Shown here one piece after another: positions 46,001-56,092 of a stretch of DNA of 64,000 nucleotides. The stretch comes from Nitratireductor indicus C115 (GTDB lineage: Bacteria; Pseudomonadota; Alphaproteobacteria; Rhizobiales; Rhizobiaceae), in NCBI RefSeq assembly GCF_000300515.1, contig NZ_AMSI01000013.1, forward strand, positions 1-64,000, read 5' to 3'. The first letter of the stretch is position 1. Every line of letters starts with the position of its first letter. Under the pieces are notes generated by a model. It made no database searches and was not told the origin of the DNA. It worked only from the letters and a program-made list of their open reading frames with translations. Both the position numbers and the translations under genes were made by a program.

Positions 46001-46275
46001 TTCTCTAGTCTCACTTCGATGCGAAATCTGAATTCGTCTTGCGATGAGGAGATAGTCCCATCGAGCCATGCTTTGAAGTGCCAATGTTGCATGACTGCAA
46101 TGCGTTTTGTGCAATGCAACATGGCTTCTTTGCGGCTGCAGCATGACGGCTCTTTGACAGGCGGTTGCGACCTCTCGTGAAGCGTTGCCCGGTGGGACTT
46201 GCCGCGCTGCAGCGGGGCGAAGCCGCAGGCTTTCCGGAAAGGCGCAAAAAAGCCCTGAAAATTGCCAATTTCTCT

Positions 46276-46303
46276 TTGATAGAGTGGGTGCAGGTGATAT
46301 AGA
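46276..46303 (+). promoter_or_regulatory. Promoter of tRNA-Leu
   Basis: TTGATA (46276-46281) and TATAGA (46298-46303) spaced 16 bp lie 45 bp upstream of the tRNA. The rest of the 46001-46348 gap must hold the minus-strand promoter of the DUF1127 gene, which I could not place with confidence; a stress sigma (RpoH-type) promoter is known in Rhodobacter. Confidence 0.5.
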
Positions 46304-46348
46304 ACCCCGCGCTTTCGGAAGCTTTAGGCGTATCTTGGGACTTTCGAA

Positions 46349-46433
46349 GCGGGTGTGGTGGAATTGGTAGACACGCAGGATTTAGGTTCCTGTGGCGCAA
46401 GCCGTGGGGGTTCAAGTCCCTCCACCCGCACCA
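46349..46433 (+). tRNA. tRNA-Leu (TAG)
   Basis: 85 nt with encoded CCA. Acceptor GCGGGTG pairs with CACCCGC; the anticodon loop TTTAGGT gives TAG; a variable arm (TGGCGCAAGCCGT) marks a class II tRNA. The T-loop is GGTTCAAGTCC. Confidence 0.96.
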
Positions 46434-46524
46434 GATAGGCCAGTTCCCGGCACGAATTTCCCCGACAGTAGAGCGTTGGGCGCCGTGAAAGCGGTGATGC
46501 AAGCGAATACAAAGGTTTTGATGG

Positions 46525-47961
46525 ATGCAGGTAACCGAGACTCTTAATTCAGGGCTCAAGCGCGAACTGAAGGTCATCGTCCCGGCCAAGGATATGGAGG
46601 CCCGTCTTTCGGAGCGCCTCGATACCGCCAAGGACAAGGTGAACCTCAAGGGCTTCCGGCCGGGCAAGGTGCCGGTCCAGCATCTGCGCCGGGTCTATGG
46701 CAAGTCGCTCATGGCGGAAGTCGTGAACGAGATTCTGTCGGACACGCAGAAGCTTCTTACCGATCGCGGTGAAAAGCCGGCTATGCAGCCGGAGATCGCC
46801 ATGACCGAGGACGAGAAGGAAGCCGAGAAGGTTCTCTCCGGCGGCGCCGACTTCGAGTTCACCATGTCCTACGAGGTCATTCCGCCGATCGAGCTGAAGC
46901 CTTTCTCCGATATCAAGATCACCCGTCAGATTCATGACGTGCCGGATGAAGATGTTGAAGAACAGGTCAAGCGCGTTGCCGATTCCGCCCGCACCTACGA
47001 GGTGAAGAAGGGCAAGGCGGCTGACGGCGACAAGGTCAAGATCGACTATCTGGGCAAGATCGACGGTGAAGCCTTTGCAGGTGGCGCCGCCGAGGATTCC
47101 GAGGTGGTGATCGGCCTGAACCAGTTCATAGCCGGTTTCGAAGAGCAGCTTGTCGGCCTGAAGGCTGGCGACGAGACCACGATCAAGGTTACCTTCCCGG
47201 ATGAATATGCCGCTGAGCATCTCGCCGGCAAGGAAGCCGAGTTCGACATCAAGGTGAAGGAAGTCTCCAAGCCGAACGAGCTGGAGATCAACGACGAGAC
47301 CGCCAAGATGCTCGGCCTGGAATCGGCTGAGAAGCTCCGCGAGATCGTTCGTGGTCAGCTTGAGAACCAGTTCGGTCAGGTGACGCGCCAGAAGGCGAAG
47401 CGCCAGATTCTCGACGCTCTTGACGAGGCCTACAAGTTCGAGGCTCCCGAGCGTCTGGTCGAGGCCGAGTTCAACAACATCTGGGAGCAGGTCACCCGCG
47501 ATCTCGAGCGCGCCGGCCACACCTTCGAGGATGAGGACACGACCGAGGAAGAGGCGCGCGAGGAATATCAGCGTCTTGCCGAGCGTCGCGTGCGCCTTGG
47601 CCTCCTTCTCTCCGAGATCGGCGAAAAAGCCGGTGTCCAGGTGAGCGACGAGGAAATGCAGCGCGGCCTGATCGAGTCCATTCGCCGCTATCCCGCCCAT
47701 CAGCAGCAGGAGATCTACGAGTTCTATCGTCAGAACCCGCAGGCGCTGGCCAATGTCCGTGCTCCTCTCTTCGAGGAGAAGGTCATCGACCATCTGCTGG
47801 GCGAGATTTCCGTCACCGACAAGAAAGTGTCGCGCGACGAACTGATGGCCGACGACGAGGATGACGCTGGCGAAAAGCCGGCCAAGGCCGAGAAGGCCGC
47901 TCCGAAAAAGAAGGCAGCGCCCAAGAAGGCCGCCGCCAAGAAGAAGGAAGAGGGCGAGTAG
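46525..47961 (+). CDS. tig: Trigger factor (ribosome-bound chaperone / PPIase)
   Basis: 478 residues. The N-terminal ribosome-binding domain includes [19 protein letters not shown] (family signature GFRxGKxP). The FKBP-type PPIase domain is near residues 160-245 ([20 protein letters not shown]). The C-terminal chaperone arms follow, then a Lys/Ala-rich tail. It has its own terminator and follows tRNA-Leu, an order I recall in Rhizobiales. Confidence 0.97.
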   Translation: MQVTETLNSGLKRELKVIVPAKDMEARLSERLDTAKDKVNLKGFRPGKVPVQHLRRVYGKSLMAEVVNEILSDTQKLLTDRGEKPAMQPEIAMTEDEKEAEKVLSGGADFEFTMSYEVIPPIELKPFSDIKITRQIHDVPDEDVEEQVKRVADSARTYEVKKGKAADGDKVKIDYLGKIDGEAFAGGAAEDSEVVIGLNQFIAGFEEQLVGLKAGDETTIKVTFPDEYAAEHLAGKEAEFDIKVKEVSKPNELEINDETAKMLGLESAEKLREIVRGQLENQFGQVTRQKAKRQILDALDEAYKFEAPERLVEAEFNNIWEQVTRDLERAGHTFEDEDTTEEEAREEYQRLAERRVRLGLLLSEIGEKAGVQVSDEEMQRGLIESIRRYPAHQQQEIYEFYRQNPQALANVRAPLFEEKVIDHLLGEISVTDKKVSRDELMADDEDDAGEKPAKAEKAAPKKKAAPKKAAAKKKEEGE

Positions 47962-47987
47962 GCCCGTTTCCGACCCCAATCAGGAAA

Positions 47988-48010
47988 GGCCGCCTCAGGG
48001 CGGCCTTTTT
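47988..48010 (+). terminator. Terminator of tig
   Basis: GGCCGCC (47988-47994) pairs with GGCGGCC (47999-48005), loop TCAG, then five T. The remaining 48011-48272, between two convergent genes, shows nothing I can name. Confidence 0.92.
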
Positions 48011-48272
48011 CTTTAAGGCCGGCTTGGGTAGTCAGCCGGTTCTGTTTCGGGCCATTCCAAATCTTGTTTTTGTATCTATGCGGTTGCCGGTGTTCTGTCA
48101 GGCCGCAAAGTGTCGTGATCAGGCACGTGTTGCATCGAACCATGCATGACGCCACTGCTGCGAGATTGAGCACGGCCGGTCGAGCGCAATGACCAATCGT
48201 ATAGTGACACTCGTCCCAGTTCTTCTTCCGTGATCGGGCCGATTTCCCCGATGCCGCGTGTGGCGGCGAAAG

Positions 48273-49040
48273 CTAGATCAGATGCGTGCCGCGAAAACTG
48301 ACATGGCCGCTCGCGCCGATGATGATGTGATCGTGCACCGTGATGCCGAGCGGCTCAGCCGTTTCCACGACGGTCTTCGTCATCTGGATATCCGCCTGCG
48401 AGGGAGTGGGATCGCCCGAGGGATGGTTGTGCACGAGAATGACCGCGCTCGCTGAGAGTTCGAGCGCCCGCCGCACGATTTCCCTCGGATAGACCGGCGT
48501 GTGATCCACAGTTCCCGTTTGCTGCACCTCGTCGGCGATCAGCCGGTTCTTCTTGTCCAGAAACAGGATGCGAAACTGCTCGCGCGGTTCATAAGCCATG
48601 GCCGCATGGCAATAGTCGATGACCTTCGACCAGGATGCCAGGACCTGCCGTCCCATGAACTCGCTTTTCAGCATACGCCGGGCGAGGGCGCCGGCGAGTT
48701 TGAGATCGCGCGCGGCCGCTTCTCCGATACCCGGCTCTTCGCAAAGGCGCTGGCTCGGCGCGCCGATCACACCGGCCAGCGAACCGAAGCGCTTGAGAAG
48801 GGCTTTTGCCGGCCCTTTGGTGTCCGCGCGCGGAATGGAACGGAAGAGAAAGAGCTCCAGAAGCTCATAATCTGAAAGCGCATCGCTGCCGGCCTCGGCA
48901 AAGCGTTGCCGCAGCCGCTCCCGGTGCCCGTGATAATGCGGTTTGTCTATGGCTGGTTCGGTCGTTTCCGCAGGGGGCTTGATCGGCCCCTCTGCGAAGA
49001 ACCCGCGCTCATCTTCGCCACCCATATCGTCGTTGCGCAT
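48273..49040 (-). CDS. radC: DNA repair protein RadC family (JAB/MPN domain)
   Basis: 255 residues. An N-terminal UPF0758 helix-hairpin-helix region ([39 protein letters not shown]) is followed by the JAB metal motif [19 protein letters not shown]. The name is historical; the repair role is doubtful and the metal site suggests a protease or nuclease fold. Starts at 49040 and 49025 are both possible. It ends the BASS-sfsA-map-radC minus-strand run. Confidence 0.93.
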   Translation of the reverse strand: MRNDDMGGEDERGFFAEGPIKPPAETTEPAIDKPHYHGHRERLRQRFAEAGSDALSDYELLELFLFRSIPRADTKGPAKALLKRFGSLAGVIGAPSQRLCEEPGIGEAAARDLKLAGALARRMLKSEFMGRQVLASWSKVIDYCHAAMAYEPREQFRILFLDKKNRLIADEVQQTGTVDHTPVYPREIVRRALELSASAVILVHNHPSGDPTPSQADIQMTKTVVETAEPLGITVHDHIIIGASGHVSFRGTHLI

Positions 49041-49246
49041 CCGTACCCCACCCGAAAATGATGTCCCGCCCGGCGCGTTTGCACTCCAGATGGAACCATT
49101 TGACGCCCGCACGAATGCGGAAGAACAGGGAGATCAAGCGGATCAGCGTTTCCCTGAAACGACCACCGCTCCATGCCGCCCATGCGGATAGTAGGGCAAT
49201 TCCCTCAAGGAGGGAAAGATGTTCGGGGAACTCTTTTCGGTTGCAG

Positions 49247-50080
49247 TCAGATCTTCGGAGGCAGGCCGGGGCGGTCGAGGCCCGCCAGGGAAAGCGTGAA
49301 AATCTCACACCCGGTTTCGGTGACGCCAACCGTGTGCTCATATTGCGCCGACAGCGAGCGGTCGCGCGTTACGGCTGTCCAGCCATCCGAGAGAACTTTC
49401 ACATGCGGCTTGCCGAGATTGATCATCGGCTCGATGGTGAAGATCATGCCGGGGCGCATTTCGACGCCCTCGTTCACGCTGCCGTAATGCAGGATATTGG
49501 GCGCGTCGTGAAACAGAAGCCCCACGCCATGGCCGCAGAAATCGCGAACTACGGAGCAGCGCTCACCTTCCGCATAAGCCTGAATGGCTGCGCCGATGGC
49601 GCCGGTGCGTGCGCCGGGTTTGACGGCCTCGATCCCGAGCATGAGGCAATCATGCGTGACTTCCAGAAGACGTTCCGCGGCCCGCTTGATCGTGCCGACG
49701 GGATACATGCGGCTCGAATCGCCATGCCAGCCGTCGACGATATAGGTCACGTCGATATTGACGATGTCGCCCTCGCGCAGCGGCTTGTCGTCGGGAATGC
49801 CATGACAGACCACATGATTGATCGAAGTGCAGGTGGATTTCGTGTAGCCGCGATAATTCAGTGTGGCCGGAACCGCCCCATGGTCCATGCCGAATTCGAA
49901 GACGAAACGGTCGATGGCGTTGGTGGTGAGGCCCGGTTCAACCATCGAAGCGAGTTCGTCAAGGCAGCGTGCAGTGAGGTTGCAGGCCTTGCGCATGCCC
50001 TCGAAACCGGCCTCGTCGTAAAGACGGATCTGTCCCGTATTGCGCAAGGGGGCGGCGTCGGCTTCGAGATAGGTGACCAT
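49247..50080 (-). CDS. map: Methionine aminopeptidase type I
   Basis: 277 residues. The metal ligands are seen in VNIDVTYIVDGWHGDSSRMY (two Asp), RDFCGHGVGLLFHD (His), TIEPM (Glu) and SAQYEHTVGVTETG (Glu). TSINHVVCHGIPDDKPLREG is the substrate-side His motif. The start at 50080 was chosen because the upstream frame overlaps sfsA. It removes the N-terminal Met from new proteins. Confidence 0.97.
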   Translation of the reverse strand: MVTYLEADAAPLRNTGQIRLYDEAGFEGMRKACNLTARCLDELASMVEPGLTTNAIDRFVFEFGMDHGAVPATLNYRGYTKSTCTSINHVVCHGIPDDKPLREGDIVNIDVTYIVDGWHGDSSRMYPVGTIKRAAERLLEVTHDCLMLGIEAVKPGARTGAIGAAIQAYAEGERCSVVRDFCGHGVGLLFHDAPNILHYGSVNEGVEMRPGMIFTIEPMINLGKPHVKVLSDGWTAVTRDRSLSAQYEHTVGVTETGCEIFTLSLAGLDRPGLPPKI

Positions 50081-50127
50081 GGCTTCGCTGTCAGTCTGTG
50101 TTGGGAGCGTGAACGATTGTGAGGCTT

Positions 50128-50829
50128 TCACGCCAGGATGTCTATTGTGCAATCGGCGATGATCGCTTCGGGAGTGATTTGGCACTTGATGGCGCAAGCT
50201 TCAACCCCCGCATCCGACGCAATGCGGAATGCTGCCGCATAGCGCGCGTCGAGATCCTTGCAAAGCCTGAAGCGATCGCAATCTCCCCGCTGGATGACAT
50301 AGATCATGATTGCCCGGTGCCCATCGGCGCACATGCGGGCGAGTTCCTGCAGATGCCGCGTTCCGCGTGCTGTCGCAGTGTCGGGGAACTCGGCAAGCCC
50401 GTAAGTGCGCATGAAATGGACGTTCTTGACCTCGGCATAGACGGTTTTGCGTTCGGGGTCTTCAAGCAGCAGGTCGATGCGCGAGCGCTCCCCATACCGC
50501 TGCTCCCGCTTGAGGGTAACATATTCAGCCAGATCCCCCACGAGCCCTGCGCGTATTGCCTCTTCGGCGATGCGGTTGGGCATGCCAGTGTTGATGCCGA
50601 CCAGGGTGCCGTCAGCTTCCACGATTTCGAGACGATAGGCGTATTTTCGCTTGGGATCGTCGGAATGGGAGAGAAAGACCCGGGAACCGGGTGCCGTAAG
50701 TCCAAGCATCGACCCGGTGTTCGGCACGGAAACGGTGATTGCGCTTCCGTCAGGCAATATGACGTCGGCCAGAAACCGCTTGTAGCGGCGCAGGAGCGTT
50801 GCTTCGACAAGAGGCGAGGAAAAGCGCAT
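50128..50829 (-). CDS. sfsA: SfsA family protein
   Basis: 233 residues. The family start [20 protein letters not shown] and [20 protein letters not shown] are clear, and the central [20 protein letters not shown] resembles a PD-(D/E)xK nuclease core. The protein was named for sugar fermentation stimulation in E. coli, where it is DNA-binding; a nuclease role is suspected. It begins 7 bp after the BASS-like gene stop. Confidence 0.95.
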   Translation of the reverse strand: MRFSSPLVEATLLRRYKRFLADVILPDGSAITVSVPNTGSMLGLTAPGSRVFLSHSDDPKRKYAYRLEIVEADGTLVGINTGMPNRIAEEAIRAGLVGDLAEYVTLKREQRYGERSRIDLLLEDPERKTVYAEVKNVHFMRTYGLAEFPDTATARGTRHLQELARMCADGHRAIMIYVIQRGDCDRFRLCKDLDARYAAAFRIASDAGVEACAIKCQITPEAIIADCTIDILA

Positions 50830-50836
50830 TCTTTCT

Positions 50837-51820
50837 TCAATCCTCGCCAGGAGAGGCGCTATGTGGCTGCGCTGCCGGTGCCCGCTTCCGATAGAAGCGG
50901 CCGAGAAGCATCGGGGTCAGATAGATGGGAACCTGATAGCAGCCGATGTAGAGAAGAAGTGGATCGGTGATCGTGGCGGGCAGGGCGGTCAGGAAGAGGC
51001 TGATATTCCTGTTTCCCGCAACAATGCCGAGGGGGCCTGCCAGCGCCTGGTGCCCGGTTTTCTCCAGAAACAGCGCGGCCGCGATCTGCAGCAGGAAATT
51101 GGCCGCAAAAGCGACGGCAAGGTGAAACAGAACCTGCAGCGGATCCACCCACAGCATTGCGCCCATTGCCGACATGAGGCCGATGACGATCATCCCCATC
51201 AGCAGGGCCGATATGCCGTCCATGGAGCGAATAGCACGAGGCCCGGGAGATTTCAGGAAGAACCCTCTCACGATGAAGGCCGCAGCCACCGCCACCGCGA
51301 TCACCGAAAGCAGCCGGCCTGCCGCCATAAGAATGAGGCTCGAATCACCGAGCGCTGGCATGAACCAGAACACCGGAACAACGGTGAGCGGCATCAAGGC
51401 GGTGCCGAGCGTCATGACCCGCAAGGCAGGGGCGGGATCGTTGCCGGTCATGATCGCAAGATGCGGGCTGCCGGAAATGGGGGGAGCCGCGGCCATCAGA
51501 ATAAGCGCGGTGGGAAGGGCGCCGCGCCAATCCACCAGATAGAAGATGAGAATGAGAAGAAGAGGCAGCGCAAGCTGCAGGAGCAGGCTCGTACCCGCCG
51601 ATTGGCCGATATCGCGCACGGCACCCAGAAGCTGCCTTGGCCCGACGCGAAGGGCTGCCATGAAAAGCAGTGCCCCGATCATCTCGGCGATCCACGGCTT
51701 GGCCGCCTGGGCTGCGCCGGGAACGAAAAGGCCGACCAGAAGCCCGGCAATGAGAATCAGGCGGGCATGTCGTGCGAACGAATCGAGTGTGGCTTCCACG
51801 AAGCCCTTGGCACTGGCCAT
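50837..51820 (-). CDS. Bile acid:sodium symporter (BASS)-like membrane protein
   Basis: 327 residues with about nine or ten membrane helices, for example [20 protein letters not shown] and [34 protein letters not shown] resembles the BASS crossover helix (family motif GxxN). The substrate is unknown; relatives carry organic anions or, in distant groups, arsenite. It is the first gene of the sfsA-map-radC run. Confidence 0.72.
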   Translation of the reverse strand: MASAKGFVEATLDSFARHARLILIAGLLVGLFVPGAAQAAKPWIAEMIGALLFMAALRVGPRQLLGAVRDIGQSAGTSLLLQLALPLLLILIFYLVDWRGALPTALILMAAAPPISGSPHLAIMTGNDPAPALRVMTLGTALMPLTVVPVFWFMPALGDSSLILMAAGRLLSVIAVAVAAAFIVRGFFLKSPGPRAIRSMDGISALLMGMIVIGLMSAMGAMLWVDPLQVLFHLAVAFAANFLLQIAAALFLEKTGHQALAGPLGIVAGNRNISLFLTALPATITDPLLLYIGCYQVPIYLTPMLLGRFYRKRAPAAQPHSASPGED

Positions 51821-52064
51821 TCCCTGTCGCTTTCAACTCTGCCCATAGTCCTGCCCACACACGCTGATGGCGGGGAAATGGGAAATTCACATGCTTGCCT
51901 GAGAGGCGGATGTCCGGCAGAGGGCACCGGAAGCCTTCGAAACCAAGGCTGTGCTTAAGCAGTCGCTCGCGCGGGGTCAAACATGCGACCGCCGATTGGC
52001 GGCGTGGCCTGACAGGCACCACACGCTGGCACAACGATTCATGAAAGAGGAAAGAGAAATATCT

Positions 52065-52139
52065 TGGTACGCCCAAGGGGAATCGAACCCCTGTTTCCGC
52101 CGTGAAAGGGCGGCGTCCTAACCGCTAGACGATGGGCGC
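52065..52139 (-). tRNA. tRNA-Glu (TTC)
   Basis: Minus-strand cloverleaf of 75 nt: acceptor GCGCCCA with TGGGCGT, anticodon loop CTTTCAC giving TTC, T-loop GGTTCGATTCC, and encoded CCA at 52065-52067. Confidence 0.96.
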
Positions 52140-52155
52140 GCTCAAGACGAGGTGC

Positions 52156-52184
52156 CTTATAGTGAGCTTCGCGGCTCCCGGCAA
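52156..52184 (-). promoter_or_regulatory. Promoter of tRNA-Glu
   Basis: On the minus strand TTGCCG (52184-52179) and TATAAG (52161-52156) are 17 bp apart and about 17 bp from the tRNA 5' end. Confidence 0.55.
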
Positions 52185-52218
52185 CCCATCTTGTGATGGT
52201 AGCATACGTTTTTTTGAA

Positions 52219-53373
52219 TTATTTGCGGCGGCGGCAGCGCCAGTTCCAGTCGCGCTCCGGACCGACGTCCACATGCACCGAATTCGTGTGGCAATAGGTG
52301 CCAACACCGCCACGGCCGGGCATGGAGCGCGCGAACTTGGCCAGCTCCCATTTGCTCACGCCATCGATCTGGATGTCGGCAGCCGCGCAGTACATGTGCA
52401 ACGAGTTGCGCGCGCCGCGAACACGCTGATTGTAGCTGGGACTGCGATAGCCTGAAGTGACGATGATTCGCTTTCCGTAATGGCGTTCGATCTTCTTGAG
52501 AACGCTCACCAGAGCCGGCTTGAGGCAGGCGGTATCGACGCTTTCGCGTTGCTTCAAAAGACCATTGGGCGCCAGACGCGCGAGGCCTGCCGCCGAAGCA
52601 ACCTGATAGCTCGGCTCGTCCTCGTAAAGATCGACGTCTGCATCGCCCGAACCCGATTTTCGGGTGAATTCGAAAAGGCTCTCGCCTTGCCGCACGCCGG
52701 GCAGGGCATCGCCAAGGCTGGCGCGAACCGGTCGAGCGTCCGAAGTGGCCGCGGTGAGAACCACCTTGGGTTTTTCTCCTCGCTGTGCCGGCTTGGGTTG
52801 GGCGGCTGGCGTCGCTGCTTTCTCGACGGCCGCTGCTGCATTCGATTGGCGGCCGGAGAAGAATGCGGAGAGGAAATCGCGTTTCTTGGGGCTGGTTTCC
52901 TCAGCGTTTTGCTGGGGGGCTTCGGCCGGTAATTCGGCGGCTGCAGCCTGGACCGGTGCCTCTTCTTTGTTTTGGGGTTTGGCCGGGGCGGCGCTTGCCG
53001 TTTCCTGATTGGTCTCAGCCGCGGGGGCTTCGGGCTCGGCTTGCGCCGTCTGAGTGGCGCCCTGCGCCTCCTCGGAAGCCTGCGGTGTTCCCTCGGCTGC
53101 CGCTACCGCGACTGCATCTTCCTGTCCAGGACGTGCAGTCGGGGTGGGGGCAGAAGCATCCGCAAAGGAGAGCGTGTCCTCTCCGAGGGAAGCGCTGGCG
53201 AGCGTTGTCGAGGCGCTCTGGTCTCCGGCGGGAGCAAGCCCCAATTGAACCGTGGGGTCGGACGCGGTGGAGCAGGAAGCGAGAAGGACAGACATGAGTG
53301 CGGCGATAACGCTGCCGCAGCCAACACCTCTCCCTTCGATCGCGCGACCTGTGCCGCGATGCCAGAAAGCCAA
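52219..53373 (-). CDS. DUF882 (YcbK/M15-type) peptidase lipoprotein
   Basis: 384 residues, starting at a TTG with GAGGGG about nine bases upstream; the next ATG (53295) would remove most of the signal. A lipobox follows the signal region (MSVLLASC). A long Ala/Pro/Glu-rich linker (about residues 60-250) leads to the C-terminal peptidase M15-like domain: VTSGYRSPSYNQRVRGARNS, SLHMYCAAADIQIDG and TNSVHVDVGPERDW carry the zinc ligands. It likely trims peptidoglycan peptides. Confidence 0.88.
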   Translation of the reverse strand: MAFWHRGTGRAIEGRGVGCGSVIAALMSVLLASCSTASDPTVQLGLAPAGDQSASTTLASASLGEDTLSFADASAPTPTARPGQEDAVAVAAAEGTPQASEEAQGATQTAQAEPEAPAAETNQETASAAPAKPQNKEEAPVQAAAAELPAEAPQQNAEETSPKKRDFLSAFFSGRQSNAAAAVEKAATPAAQPKPAQRGEKPKVVLTAATSDARPVRASLGDALPGVRQGESLFEFTRKSGSGDADVDLYEDEPSYQVASAAGLARLAPNGLLKQRESVDTACLKPALVSVLKKIERHYGKRIIVTSGYRSPSYNQRVRGARNSLHMYCAAADIQIDGVSKWELAKFARSMPGRGGVGTYCHTNSVHVDVGPERDWNWRCRRRK

Positions 53374-53606
53374 GAACCAACCCCCTCAACAAGACAGTTC
53401 AGAGCGGCGGGGAACACACCGTTCCAGCGCCATGCTCAGCCCACCTCCGAATCGAATACGCAAAACAAATTATTCGCGAGAAACGGAAATATGCCGCTAG
53501 GTAACAAATGAGGCAAGAACATGTTGCTTATGCAAAACATGCTGCATGCCGGCTATTGTGTTGATTTTCTATACGCCGTTAACCCTGTTGGCAATGCTGT
53601 GGGCGT

Positions 53607-55454
53607 TCACGAACGAATACGGACATAATCACCGGGTGCATCCCCTAGGGGCTTTTTCTTACCACCCGGTTTACGGGCGGCAACGCGTTCGCCGTCCTGT
53701 TTCTCGATCCATGTCTGCCAATAGGGCCACCAGGAACCGCCGGTTTCTTGTGCGTTCGTGATCCAGCTTTCCAATTCGCCGGCAGGCTTCGCCCCGGTCC
53801 AGAACTGGTATTTGTTGGAGACGGGCGGATTGACCACGCCTGCGATGTGGCCTGATCCTGCCAGGACGAATTCGACCGGGCCGCTAAAGAAGCTGCTGCC
53901 GAGGAACACGGATTTTGCAGGGGCGATGTGGTCTTCGCGGGCCGCCAGATTGAAGATCGGTATCGTGATCGCGCCAAGGTCGATCTTCTTGCCGCCAAGT
54001 ACGGCACGCCCGTGCGACAGGTTGTTCTCAAGATAGCAGTTGCGCAGGTAGTAGGAGTGGTTTGCGGCGGCCAGCCGGGTCGAATCGGAATTCCAGTAAA
54101 GGAGATCGAAGGGAAGTGGCGCCTTACCGCGCAGATAATTGTTCACCACATAAGGCCAGATCAGGTCGCCGGCCCGCAGCATGTTGAAGGCCGTGGCCAT
54201 CCGGTTGGCGTCGAGATAGCCTTTGCCCTGCATCACCTTGTCGAGGGCTGCGATCTGTTCTTCATCGACGAACACTTTGAGATCGCCTGCATAGGTAAAG
54301 TCCACTTGCGTGGTGAGGAAGGTCGCCGTTGCTATGCGCTCGTCGCCTTCCGCTGCCATCAGCGCCAGGCTGGCCGCAAGCAGGGTTCCGCCGACGCAAT
54401 AGCCGACGGCGTTGACCTGCTTTTCACCGGTCGCCTTTTCGACAGCGTTGAGAGCAAAGCGGATCCCTTCCTCAAAATAGTCGCTCCAGTCCAGAGTGCC
54501 GTGCCGCTCGTCCGGGTTCACCCAGGAGATGACGAACACCGTGTGACCTTGTTCCACCGCCCAGCGGATGAACGATCTTTTGGGGTTGAGATCGAGAATG
54601 TAGAATTTGTTGATCCATGGCGGGACGATCAGGAGAGGGCGCTTGAGCACGTTCTCGGTCGCCGGTGCGTATTGCAGGACCTCCACCAGCCGGTTGCGTG
54701 CGATCACCTTTCCGGGTGTGGCCGCAATGTTCTCGCCGACTTTGAACTGGGAAGCATCCGATTGGCGCAGTTTGATATCGCCCCTGCCGGCGGAGATGTC
54801 CTCGGCGAGCATGCGCATGCCACGCACCAGATTCTCGCCATTGCTCGCCATCGTCTCGCGGAAGAGCTCGGGATTGGTGAGCAGGAAATTGGAGGGTGAC
54901 AGCGCCTGGCTCACCTGCTCCATGTAGAAGCGGGCCTTGTGCCGGGTCGCCAGGTCAAGGCCATCGGCGCCTTCCACAAGGTCGAGCGCCCATCGCGAGG
55001 TGACGAGATATGCCTGCTTGAGGAAACTGAAGAAGGCGTTGCGCCCCCATTCGGGGTCTTGGAAACGCTTGTCGGAAGCCGGAGCCTCCGCATGGTCGGG
55101 GATGCCGGCTTCGCTCATGCGGCGAATGGCGTTTGCCCAGATGCCCATGAATTCGGCGAAGAGCCGCGTCTGTGCTTCCAGCGCTCGTGTAGGATCGCCG
55201 AGCCAATATTCGCTGACACGTGAAAAGGTCTTGATCATGTCGGCGATGGGAGCTGCCGAGACGTCGCTTGCCTCGCCCTTTTCGCGGGCTTGGGTCCACG
55301 CGGCAGCCACTTTGCCGAGTTCTTCCATGGCGCGCGCCAGATTGCGCGCGAATTGCTCGGGATTCCTGGCGGTGTATTGGTCGATCAAAGGGCTGGAGCG
55401 GTCATCCTCTTGCCGATCGCGTTCTTTCTGCTCAGCCATAACTTGCGCCCGCAC
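53607..55454 (-). CDS. phaC: Class I poly(3-hydroxyalkanoate) polymerase
   Basis: 615 residues from a GTG with GGAAGG upstream; an ATG at 55439 has no site. The lipase-like box is AVGYCVGGTLLAAS, with the catalytic Cys near residue 353; the catalytic Asp is in AAREDHIAPAKS and the His in GSGHIAGVVNPP. The protein makes PHA storage polymer from 3-hydroxyacyl-CoA on granules. No phaA, phaB or phasin gene is adjacent. Confidence 0.95.
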   Translation of the reverse strand: MRAQVMAEQKERDRQEDDRSSPLIDQYTARNPEQFARNLARAMEELGKVAAAWTQAREKGEASDVSAAPIADMIKTFSRVSEYWLGDPTRALEAQTRLFAEFMGIWANAIRRMSEAGIPDHAEAPASDKRFQDPEWGRNAFFSFLKQAYLVTSRWALDLVEGADGLDLATRHKARFYMEQVSQALSPSNFLLTNPELFRETMASNGENLVRGMRMLAEDISAGRGDIKLRQSDASQFKVGENIAATPGKVIARNRLVEVLQYAPATENVLKRPLLIVPPWINKFYILDLNPKRSFIRWAVEQGHTVFVISWVNPDERHGTLDWSDYFEEGIRFALNAVEKATGEKQVNAVGYCVGGTLLAASLALMAAEGDERIATATFLTTQVDFTYAGDLKVFVDEEQIAALDKVMQGKGYLDANRMATAFNMLRAGDLIWPYVVNNYLRGKAPLPFDLLYWNSDSTRLAAANHSYYLRNCYLENNLSHGRAVLGGKKIDLGAITIPIFNLAAREDHIAPAKSVFLGSSFFSGPVEFVLAGSGHIAGVVNPPVSNKYQFWTGAKPAGELESWITNAQETGGSWWPYWQTWIEKQDGERVAARKPGGKKKPLGDAPGDYVRIRS

Positions 55455-55550
55455 TTATATGCGCCTTCCAACTGACGCCTTGTTAACATAGTTTGTCGGG
55501 AAGCTCCCCATTCTCATGATGCATCGTAGCGACTTGAATCGGAAGAGAAT

Positions 55551-55967
55551 ATGAAATTGACGAGGCGAGGCGCCTTTTTTCCTGCTGCCGCGATTTGCGC
55601 GGCCCTTGCTGCCCTTTCAGGTTGCACGACGACGAATCTTGCCGACATCGCTCCCACCAGCGCGACGGCAACGCCGGTTCCCCAACCCCGCCCGCAGGAA
55701 ACCGCCGCCAACCCGGTCGCGCAGCCTTCAGGTGGCGGGCCTCGAGAAACGGGCGAATATCCAAATCTCAACGTGGCGCCCACAAGGGCGGCAAATCCGA
55801 TCAGCGACGCAGAGAAAAGCTCGATCGTGCGCGATCTGACCGCCACGCGCAACAGCGTCAATGCAAACGCGCCCTCCGTCGATACGGCAGCCGAAACCCG
55901 CCGTCTTCGCGAATTGGCCAGAACGCACGCCCAGCGCCAGCTTGAGGAAATCGAAAAGAGCGAATAG
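55551..55967 (+). CDS. Small lipoprotein of unknown function
   Basis: 138 residues. The lipoprotein signal ends AALAALSGC. A Pro/Thr-rich linker precedes a C-terminal charged helix (TRRLRELARTHAQRQLEEIE) likely to form a coiled coil. The family is not recognised. It is divergent from phaC, with 96 bp between the start codons. Confidence 0.8.
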   Translation: MKLTRRGAFFPAAAICAALAALSGCTTTNLADIAPTSATATPVPQPRPQETAANPVAQPSGGGPRETGEYPNLNVAPTRAANPISDAEKSSIVRDLTATRNSVNANAPSVDTAAETRRLRELARTHAQRQLEEIEKSE

Positions 55968-56092
55968 CTCGCCGCGCCGGGTTCCCGGGCCCATTTTCCT
56001 GTGCCCTTGTGGCGCGCCTTGCTCTCGACCGCCCGGGGGTTTGGGTATAAGGAGAGCCGGCGCAAGGTGCGCATGCGTGTTGAGGAACCCCT

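Noticed and set aside
45129-46180. Long plus-strand open frames through the sRNA array (up to about 247 codons)
   Set aside because: They repeat the hairpin sequence as protein ([12 protein letters not shown] repeats), follow the duplications exactly and have no family resemblance; they are by-products of the GGGAGGAGG loops.
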